Positions 1-5,571 of a DNA stretch of 5,571 bases are shown here, piece after piece (the first letter of the stretch is position 1; each line of letters begins with the position of its first letter). This stretch comes from an uncultured Mycoplasma sp. (GTDB lineage: Bacteria > Bacillota_I > Bacilli_A > Mycoplasmatales > Metamycoplasmataceae). Under the pieces are notes generated by a model that saw only the letters and a program-made list of their open reading frames with translations, had not been told where the DNA came from and did no database searches. The position numbers and the translations under genes were made by a program. Where the stretch lies: NCBI GenBank assembly GCA_949293065.1, contig CASFBV010000087.1, positions 1-5,571 of the forward strand, given 5' to 3'.

Positions 1-5
1 ATTTT

Positions 6-38
6 ATCAATATATATATATTTATATATATATTTGAT
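6..38. repeat. AT-dinucleotide hairpin
   Basis: ATCAA at 6-10 and TTGAT at 34-38 enclose two alternating TA runs (about 11-20 and 23-32) that can pair with each other, leaving one bulged base and a very small loop. It could be a transcription terminator or cruciform-prone spacer for a gene outside the window, or simply low-complexity AT sequence. There is no GC-rich stem and no clear T-tract, so a terminator call is weak. No credible coding end is seen in the first 45 bases. Confidence 0.4.
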
Positions 39-47
39 ATGCTAAAT

Positions 48-115
48 AGTTAAAAAATGTGAAAAAATACAAAATAAATAGGTAAAAAATGTGTATTTTT
101 TCACAAAAATTAACT
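48..115. repeat. Imperfect long inverted repeat with internal direct repeats
   Basis: AGTTAA (48-53) pairs with TTAACT (110-115). After a 4x4 A/A internal mismatch, TGTGAAAAAATAC (58-70) pairs perfectly with GTATTTTTTCACA (93-105), all in the same register, leaving a 22-base loop. In addition, TAAAAAATGTG occurs twice in direct orientation (51-61 and 83-93), 32 bp apart or about three helical turns, and TCACATTTTT (133-142) is a further inverted copy of part of it. The element lies directly upstream of the ATPase gene. It may be an operator or a structured region, but chance in such AT-rich sequence cannot be excluded. Confidence 0.5.
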
Positions 116-144
116 TTTTTAATGCTAAAAAATCACATTTTTGA

Positions 145-150
145 TAAAAT
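145..150 (+). promoter_or_regulatory. Candidate -10 element for the ATPase gene
   Basis: TAAAAT lies 6 bases before the ATG at 157, so transcription would begin at or next to the start codon. No Shine-Dalgarno-like GGAG stands in front of that ATG, unlike rpmB, the permease and the gene at 5468. The pair of observations fits a leaderless transcript. No convincing -35 hexamer is seen, which is common in mycoplasmas. In an AT-rich genome such hexamers arise often by chance. Confidence 0.3.
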
Positions 151-156
151 AATACT

Positions 157-1476
157 ATGGAATATAGAGAAATTTACTCAGATTTATTAGAATGAAAAAA
201 AACAGGTAGAGGTAAACCTTTAATTTTATTAGGCGCAAGAGGAGTGGGTAAAACAACTTTAATAAAAGAATTTGGTAAAAAAGAATTTAGACAGATAATT
301 TATATTAATCTTGAAGAGATGACTGAAATTAATGAATTATTTGCAAATCCATTATCATTAGAAGAATTATTGAATAAAACAGCAGGATTATTGGGTTTTT
401 TTGAGGTTAATATCAATGATACTTTATTTGTTATTGAAGAAATTCAATCATGTCCTACAATTATGAGTTTAATTCATTTTGTTTATGAAAAAATACCACC
501 ATTTTATTTAATAATTTCCAGTTCAAATCCTGGTACTTTATTAAATATGGATATTAGTCATTTTATGAACAAAATTAAAATTGTCGAATTAAAACCAAAT
601 TCTTTTGAAGAATTTCTTCAATTTGCAAATCCTAACCTTTTTAAAGAATATTTAAATATTAATTTGGAAAATCATTTAGATAAAATTCTGCACAATCAGT
701 TATTATTTGAATTGCAAAATTACCTAATTGTTGGTGGTATGCCTGATTGCTTATCGGTATGAAAATCAACAAAAAATTTAAATAAAATTAATTTTGCACA
801 AGAAACATTGATTAACAATTTCAAAAACGAGTTTATTATTTCGAATTCAAAAGTTAGTGCAAAAAAAATAAATGAAGTGTTTTTATCTATTCCTAATCAA
901 TTAAATAATTCATCTAATAAATTTATGTTTACCAAAATAAATAAACAAGCAAGATCAAGAGAATATGAAAACTCTTTAAATTGATTATTGAGTTCAAAAA
1001 TTATTGATCAAATTTTTCAAATAAAAGACAATATTGCAACTGGAATTAATCAAAATTTTAAAATTTATTTGAAAGATGTAGGACTATTTAAGCATTTGCT
1101 AAATATTTCTAATGATTTAATTTTATTGAATAAAGATTTTCAAAGTAAGCATTCATTAATGGAAACATTTGTTTTGCAGCAATTAACTTCACAATTTAGA
1201 AGCGAACAAATTCAATATTTTTCATTTAATACAAAATTTCATCTAGATTTTATTCTTAAATATAAAGATTTAGTTATTCCTATTGAAATTAAATCATCTC
1301 AAATTAAAGACAAAACAGCTTTAAAAAATTATTTAAAAAATTATGATTGTCAAATAGCAATCAAATATACTTTTGGATATTTAAAAGTAGAAAAAAATAT
1401 TTTATATATCCCCTTTTATTTAATTGATAAAACTAAAAAATTTATTGATTATTATTTAAAAACAAAATCAAATTAA
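157..1476 (+). CDS. AAA-type ATPase with DUF4143 C-terminal domain
   Basis: This 439-residue protein is continuous if TGA encodes Trp (codons at 193, 760 and 982). It belongs to the AAA_14/DUF4143 ATPases of bacteria and archaea. The Walker A motif GARGVGKTT is at residues 26-34. The Walker B-like segment LFVIEEIQ is at about 90-97, with EE where most relatives have DE. ELKPNSFEEFL follows at about 148-158 and GGMPDCL at 193-199, both typical of the family. The DUF4143 part includes KIYLKDVGLF (302-311). Near the end, LDFIL and IPIEIKSS put D364, E377 and K379 in a PD-(D/E)xK nuclease-like arrangement. The physiological role of the family is not established; defence, mobile-element and stress roles are only suggestions. 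The ATG at 157 gives the full N-terminus ahead of Walker A but has no Shine-Dalgarno. The gene stands alone on its strand and overlaps the convergent permease gene by 4 nt. There are no membrane segments, so it is probably cytoplasmic. Confidence 0.9.
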
Positions 1477-1494
1477 AAGTTATTTGATTTTGTT
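1461..1494 (-). terminator. Hairpin across two convergent gene ends, likely permease terminator
   Basis: AACAAAATCAAAT (1461-1473) and ATTTGATTTTGTT (1482-1494) form a perfect 13-bp inverted repeat with an 8-base loop that holds most of the stop codons. Read on the minus strand, the stem ends in GTTTTT followed by AAAT, a U-rich exit suited to intrinsic termination of the permease transcript. Read on the plus strand it is followed by CCAATTC, so termination of the ATPase transcript there is less certain. The arms code for the last residues of both proteins. Confidence 0.6.
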
Positions 1495-3068
1495 CCAATT
1501 CTTCTTCAACCCCTATTTTCAATTCAAATAGGAATATAAGAGAAAGCAGCAAATATAATTAAAACTGCAACTGTTAAAACTCTTGATACTATTAATTCAT
1601 TAAAGTTTCCATCAAATAAACTTCTATCAACTTTGCATAATAATATTAAATCTACAATTGGAACTAAAACAGTAACTATTAAGGGAAGAGCAACTAATAT
1701 AATTGAAAATATTGCAAAGGGTTTGAAGTATTTTTTTTGATCTGTTTTTATGAGTTTTGTTTTTCTATTTTTTAAACATCCAAATATAGATAATGTAATG
1801 AAACCAAAGGTAAACAATGTTGTTCATGTTCCCATCAGATCAGCGAATGAGTATAGATTTGACATGCCTGATCCATATGAATTATCATATCCTGATTGAT
1901 TAAAGTATCCTAATGCTCCTATTAATGTGAAAAGAATAAAGATAGGTAATGTCGAAATTATTGAATACATTATTCCAACAGTAGGTTTATTGCTGTTCAA
2001 TTTATTTTTGTATTTTCATGAAAAAGGCAATTCTCCATTTTTAATAAGATCTTCAATGAATCTTGGAGTTCAAATTGCATATCCATTAATGATCCCTAAA
2101 ATGCAAATTGAAATTAAAATGTTTATTATTCCATAAATTATTCTTCCAGTATCATGCCATTTTGCAATCATATATGAACCAATATTAGGGAATGAACCGC
2201 CATTTATTGTCATTGAAATTGAAATTGTTAGATATGCAATTGTTACAGCAACCAAACCTACACAAATAGCCATTGGTGTTTTTTTTGGGTGTTTCATTTC
2301 TGATTGTAATCCTGCAGCTACATAAAATCCATCATAAGCAAAGAAAATAGCACTAATTGCTAAGAACATACCTACTCCAGGTAAAAATGAAATCAAACTT
2401 TTTCCTTCTGAAATAGCATTATTATCTTTTTGAATGAACATGTGAGTATTGTTTCAACCACCTGCATTCATTCCAACCAAAACAAAGCCAATAATTGCGA
2501 CAGCAACAAGCGGAATGAATTTGATAAATGTAATAATTCTATTTTGCATTTCTCCTATTTTTGCAGATAATCCAGATACAAAAATGAAATATGAAAGTAG
2601 TGTCACTGAAAGCAATGTTCAAATCAATCAATCAAAATTAGTTCCAAAAGTTGCATCTCTATTTATCAAGGCACCAAATCCATCTTGGATTGATTGAAAA
2701 AAATAAAGTGGCATATAAAAGTAATTTAATGGCAAATAAATATAAAACATAAAATTCTTTGCTGCTTTAAATGTTGTTTTAGAATTGAATGTTTTAACCC
2801 ATCCTAAAAATGATAAATTATCATTTCTTGCAGAAATTACTTCAATTAAAGCTAAAGCCATTGCTATAACAGAAAATGCTGCAATGATTCAACAAAGTAA
2901 AGCTAATATTAAGGATCCTTGTGAATTAGAAAGAACAGAGAATGATTTAAAAAATATTCCCGCTCCAATAGATGAACCCATAACAACTAGAATAGCTGAA
3001 AAAAATGTTATTTTTTTAGTTGCAGGCATGTTTGAGATGCTCTGGTTCTGCTGCTCTTGATTTGACAT
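1473..3068 (-). CDS. APC-superfamily amino acid permease
   Basis: This 531-residue integral membrane protein reads through several TGA-Trp codons; one Trp (residue 90) uses TGG. The substrate-binding first helix carries GSSIGAGIFF (31-40), the classic glycine-rich APC signature. FFAYDGFYVAAGLQSE (about 242-257) followed by a Lys/Pro-rich loop is the conserved helix 6 region of amino acid permeases. About 12 hydrophobic segments can be traced, among them roughly 20-42, 52-80, 148-172, 183-205, 228-255, 262-285, 305-332 and several up to about 525. The protein should act as a proton- or sodium-coupled amino acid importer or as an exchanger in the cell membrane. The substrate cannot be deduced, and polyamines remain possible. 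The start is fixed by AAAAGGAG six bases before the ATG; Met14 is a less likely alternative. The gene lies downstream of rpmB, behind a hairpin. Its stop overlaps the stop of the convergent ATPase gene. Confidence 0.9.
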
Positions 3069-3082
3069 AATAAACTCCTTTT

Positions 3083-3117
3083 AATAAAAGGCACTACTTT
3101 ATTGTAATGCCTTTATT
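3083..3117 (-). terminator. Hairpin between rpmB and the permease, probable terminator
   Basis: AAAGGCA (3087-3093) pairs with TGCCTTT (3108-3114). After one bulged A the stem extends by three A-T pairs, around a 14-base loop. In the minus direction the hairpin follows rpmB by about 40 bases and is trailed by TTTTATT, so it should end or attenuate the leuS-rpmB transcript. The permease Shine-Dalgarno begins almost directly after it. TACAAT in the loop (3101-3106, minus) could serve as a -10 for the permease, but no -35 is seen. Confidence 0.55.
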
Positions 3118-3157
3118 TTTATTTAATCTTTTAAATTGTTAAACAGAAAACAAAGGA

Positions 3158-3349
3158 CTAAATTCTTCCTTGCTTTCTTAATGTTCTAGCTGTTTTAGCT
3201 GTAACTCTATATGTAACTTTTTTACCGTTTTCCATAATTGTAACTTTTTGAAGATTTAAGTTGAATTTTCTTCTAGTTGCATTTAAAGCATGTGAACGGT
3301 AATTTCCTGACATAGGTTTTCTACCTGTTAGTTCATCAACTCTTGCCAT
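3158..3349 (-). CDS. rpmB: 50S ribosomal protein L28
   Basis: The product is 63 residues, the normal size for bacterial L28, a protein of the large ribosomal subunit. The N-terminus [16 protein letters not shown] and the segment [18 protein letters not shown] are characteristic of the family. The C-terminus is rich in Arg and Lys, including [12 protein letters not shown], as expected for an rRNA-binding protein. In many L28 proteins cysteines near the N-terminus bind zinc; none is present here, so this is the zinc-free form. The Shine-Dalgarno AAGGAGG (3358-3364) is the strongest in the window and fixes the start. The gene follows leuS by 49 nt on the same strand and ends with TAG. It contains no Trp codon, so it reads intact under either genetic code. 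Confidence 0.97.
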   Translation of the reverse strand: MARVDELTGRKPMSGNYRSHALNATRRKFNLNLQKVTIMENGKKVTYRVTAKTARTLRKQGRI

Positions 3350-3397
3350 AAACTTTTCCTCCTTATGTATGTGTTATTAGTAAAAAATACTTTTTCA

Positions 3398-3403
3398 ATT
3401 ATA
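3398..3403 (-). promoter_or_regulatory. Candidate -10 promoter element for rpmB
   Basis: A perfect TATAAT on the minus strand overlaps the TAA stop of leuS. Transcription from it would give rpmB a leader of roughly 40 bases carrying its strong Shine-Dalgarno. No -35 hexamer is found at the proper spacing (AAATAA there), so it would depend on the -10 alone. Overlap with codons for the Val-stop end of LeuRS means the match may be accidental. Confidence 0.35.
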
Positions 3404-5291
3404 CAACAAAATTAATATTTTTATTTTTTATATAAATAACTTTTTTGATTTCTTTACCTTGAACAAATTTATTAACATTTTCATTTTTTAATGCTAAATT
3501 TTTAATTTCATCTTCATCCATATTTTCATCAATTTCAATAGTTCCTCTTAATTTACCATTAACTTGAATTGATAAAACAATAGCATCAGGCAGTATTTTA
3601 TTTTCATCTCATTTTGGTCAAACTTGATAATTCATTGTTTTTTCACCAAGTTTTTCCATTAATTCTTCTGCAATATGTGGAGCAAATGGAGAAAGAAGGA
3701 TTAAGAAATCTTTTAAATATTTAATATCATTAATTTCACTTAGTTTATATAAATGATTAATGTAAACCATCATTTTTGAAATTGCTATATTAAATTTTAA
3801 TTCTTCTATATCATTTGTAATTCCTTTGATTGTTTGGTGATAAATAGATTCAGTTTTTTGATCTTCGATAGAAGAATTTAAAATTAATTCTTTGTTAAAA
3901 AATCTTTCATATAATCTTCAAACTCTTTCTAGTCATTTGTATGTTCCTTCAAGAGTTTTTGTGTTTCAAGGTTTAGAATCTGTTAATGGCCCCATAAACA
4001 TCTCATAAACTCTTAATGTATCAGCTCCATATTGTTCAACAATTTCATTTGGGTTAATTACATTACCTCTTGATTTTGACATTTTTTGATTGTCAGTTCC
4101 CAAAATCATTCCTTGATTTACTAATTTGTAAAAAGGTTCACTAGTTGGAACAATTCCTAAATCAAATAAAACTTTATGTCAAAATCTTGCATATAGTAAG
4201 TGCAATACAGCGTGTTCTTGACCTCCTATATATAAATCAACAGGCAATCACTTCTTAAATCTTTCATAAGCTTCTTTGGAATTTAGATCTGTATATGTTC
4301 CATCATCATTTTTTAAAATATAAGCTAAATAATATCAAGAAGATCCGGCTCATTGAGGCATTGTATTTGTATCTCTGCGATATTTTTTTCCTTCTATTTC
4401 AACATTTACTCATTCTTTGTTATTTGCTAATGGAGATTCTCCGGTTCCTGATGGCTTTATGTTGTTCATAATTGGTAATTCAACTAAATTTTCAACAACA
4501 TAAACATTATTATCTTCGTCAAATAGGACAGGAAATGGTTCTCCTCAATATCTTTGTCTTGCAAAAACCCAATCTCTTAAGTGATAAGTAACCTTTCCAT
4601 CTTTAATTTCTTTTCCAATTCAATTTTTTTGCAAAGAAATTAAAGAATTAGGTCAATCAACTTCATTTAAACCTTCTAATAATTTATCAGCATAATTAGT
4701 TATTTTCAACACTCATTGTTTCATTGGTTTTTTAACAACAGGAAATCCACCTCGTTCACTAACTTTATTTCCATTTTCATCTTCAATAACTTCTTCATTA
4801 GCTAGAACAGTTCCTAATCCTTCACATCAATTAACATCAACTTCTTTAATTTTAGCTAATCCTTTTTTACACATTTGAGCAAAAATTCATTGTGTTCATC
4901 TATAGTATTTAGGATCTGTTGTATCAACTTCTTTATCATAATCATATGAAAAACCAAGAGATTGGAGTTGGTTTCTAAAAGTGTTTATATTTTTTTTTGT
5001 AAAATCTATAGGATTATTTCCTGTTTGTAATGCATATTGTTCGGCTGGAAGACCAAAAGCATCTCAACCTATAGGATGCAAAACATCAAAACCATTAAAT
5101 CTTTTATATCTTGCAATAATATCTGTTGCTGTATAACCTTCTGGATGCCCGACATGTAATCCTGCCCCTGATGGATATGGAAACATATCTAAAACATAGA
5201 ATTTTTTATTTTTATTCTCTGTTGTTTTAAAAATTTTGTTATCTAACCAAAATTTTTGTCATTTTTTTTCAATTTTTTTGTGATCAAACAT
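3399..5291 (-). CDS. leuS: Leucyl-tRNA synthetase lacking the CP1 editing domain
   Basis: This 630-residue class I synthetase charges tRNA-Leu with leucine in the cytoplasm. The catalytic HIGH-type motif is HVGH at 46-49, inside [17 protein letters not shown], and KMSKS is at 403-407, inside [35 protein letters not shown] (349-373) and MPQWAGSSWYY (311-321) are typical of bacterial LeuRS. The anticodon-binding domain follows (about 440-560), then the small C-terminal domain. Bacterial LeuRS is usually about 800-870 residues. Here [15 protein letters not shown] (213-227) runs within about nine residues into [17 protein letters not shown] (236-252), so the CP1 domain that hydrolyses misacylated tRNA-Leu is absent; its TTRPDT-type threonine-rich motif is not found anywhere. 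Of about 21 Trp codons only two (residues 15 and 241) are TGG. The ATG at 5291 gives the standard N-terminus but has no clear Shine-Dalgarno; TAAAAT at 5301-5306 could be a -10, suggesting a very short or absent leader. rpmB follows on the same strand. Confidence 0.97.
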
Positions 5292-5349
5292 ATCTTATAT
5301 ATTTTACATTAAATAAATATCGATAAAATTCAAATAATAGAAAATTAGA

Positions 5350-5393
5350 TTTTTCCACATTTAGGTAGTTTTGCACACTAAAATGTGGAAAAA
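5350..5393. repeat. Palindromic hairpin in the divergent leuS intergenic region
   Basis: TTTTTCCACATTT (5350-5362) pairs perfectly with AAATGTGGAAAAA (5381-5393), and TAG/CTA can extend the stem inward past one extra A. It sits 59 bp from the leuS start and 75 bp from the start of the plus-strand gene, between divergent genes. A terminator is therefore not needed here, and a regulatory operator is more likely. Each arm contains TTTTCCACA, which fits the relaxed DnaA-box consensus TTWTNCACA. The core resembles the TGTG-plus-A-tract repeats at 58-105. Confidence 0.55.
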
Positions 5394-5438
5394 GTAAGAA
5401 TTTTTTTATTTTTTTGGCGTTTTTGGTCATTTTTTCGC

Positions 5439-5456
5439 ATATATATATATATATAT
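5439..5456. repeat. (AT)9 dinucleotide tract
   Basis: Nine uninterrupted AT units lie immediately before the Shine-Dalgarno GGAGG (5457-5461) of the next gene. TTGGTC (5423-5428) and TATATA (5446-5451), 17 bp apart, would place a -10 inside the tract, though this promoter reading is weak. Pure dinucleotide tracts are prone to strand slippage, so the copy number may vary between cells or strains. Confidence 0.6.
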
Positions 5457-5467
5457 GGAGGAAAAAT

Positions 5468-5571
5468 ATGAATAAAATAAAAGAAATAAACAAAATTGAA
5501 TTACAAAAATTGATTAAAATATTGAAAATAAACTCTTCAATTGTCGAATATTTAGAAAATAATGAAGTAAA
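5468..5571 (+). CDS. Unidentified gene, 5' end only
   Basis: An ATG at 5468, six bases after the Shine-Dalgarno GGAGG (5457-5461), opens a frame of 34 codons with no stop before the window ends. The start reads MNKIKEINKIELQKLIKILK, then a segment containing SSIVEYLENNEV. It is rich in Lys, Ile, Asn and Glu, looks helical, and has no signal peptide or membrane segment. I do not recognise the family from this fragment. The pattern IVEYLENNEVK faintly recalls the N-terminus of DnaG-type primases ahead of their zinc motif, but that is too little for a call. It is divergent from leuS and shares its intergenic region, including the palindrome and the (AT)9 tract. Confidence 0.65.
   Translation, partial: MNKIKEINKIELQKLIKILKINSSIVEYLENNEV

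Noticed and set aside
1..45. 3' end of an upstream gene in the first frame, ending at TAA 43-45
   Set aside because: The translation is a monotonous Ile/Tyr/Leu run from the AT repeat, with no protein-like character.
51..93. CRISPR-like or tandem repeat array
   Set aside because: Only two 11-base direct copies are present, with AT-rich sequence between them and no further units.
157..1476. Apparent pseudogene of the ATPase broken by three in-frame TGA codons
   Set aside because: TGA falls at sensible Trp positions, and the same pattern occurs in leuS, where the Trp residues are strongly conserved. Code 4 restores one intact protein.
1927..2136. Plus-strand open frames at 1927-2136, 2449-2697 and 2785-3060
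   Set aside because: They lie antisense to the permease, show no family features, and are expected shadows in AT-rich sequence.
1473..3068. Several separate small membrane-protein ORFs on the minus strand
   Set aside because: They are one frame interrupted only by TGA. Joined with TGA as Trp they give a single 531-residue permease.
5350..5393. Replication origin with DnaA boxes
   Set aside because: Only two relaxed matches (TTTTCCACA), both explained by one palindrome. No cluster of boxes and no dnaA or dnaN gene is visible beside it.
5292..5467. T-box riboswitch controlling leuS
   Set aside because: Genes for aminoacyl-tRNA synthetases in Firmicutes often have one, but no AGGGTGGNACC-like T-box sequence or specifier stem is seen and the region is too short.
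5284..5493. Minus-strand open frame rich in Phe and Ile across the leuS upstream region
   Set aside because: It is the complement of A-rich and AT-repeat DNA, overlaps the leuS start and the start of the gene at 5468, and has no ribosome binding site.

Overview
The window is a piece of a Mycoplasma-type (Mollicutes) chromosome. It is extremely AT-rich, and four of its coding regions are complete. Three of those read through only if TGA is decoded as tryptophan (genetic code 4). With the standard code the ATPase, the permease and leuS fall into fragments at positions where the conserved family sequence requires Trp. The leucyl-tRNA synthetase lacks its CP1 editing domain, a feature known from Mycoplasma mobile, so that species or a close relative is the most likely source. 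This is an inference from one gene.

Layout from left to right. Positions 1-156 are non-coding, with an AT dinucleotide hairpin and a longer imperfect hairpin containing direct repeats. Positions 157-1476 (+) encode an AAA-type ATPase with a C-terminal DUF4143 domain. Positions 1473-3068 (-) encode an APC-superfamily amino acid permease. These two genes converge and overlap by 4 nt; both stop codons lie in one TTAA, and a 13-bp inverted repeat around it codes for the same residues (TKSN) at the end of both proteins. Positions 3158-3349 (-) are rpmB (ribosomal protein L28), separated from the permease by a hairpin that looks like a terminator. Positions 3399-5291 (-) are leuS. Positions 5292-5467 are a divergent intergenic region with a strong 13-bp palindromic hairpin and an (AT)9 tract. 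A new gene starts at 5468 (+) behind a good Shine-Dalgarno and runs off the window after 34 codons.

The minus-strand genes run in the order leuS, rpmB, permease. leuS and rpmB are translation housekeeping genes only 49 nt apart and may be co-transcribed, although a perfect TATAAT at the leuS stop could give rpmB its own promoter. The permease would supply amino acids to an organism with little biosynthesis; its substrate cannot be read from sequence. The ATPase is accessory and of unknown role. No RNA genes, mobile elements or CRISPR arrays are visible. The most notable point is the clean in-frame loss of the LeuRS editing domain. Secondary points are the shared coding/terminator palindrome and the related TGTG-plus-A-tract hairpins in both flanking intergenic regions.
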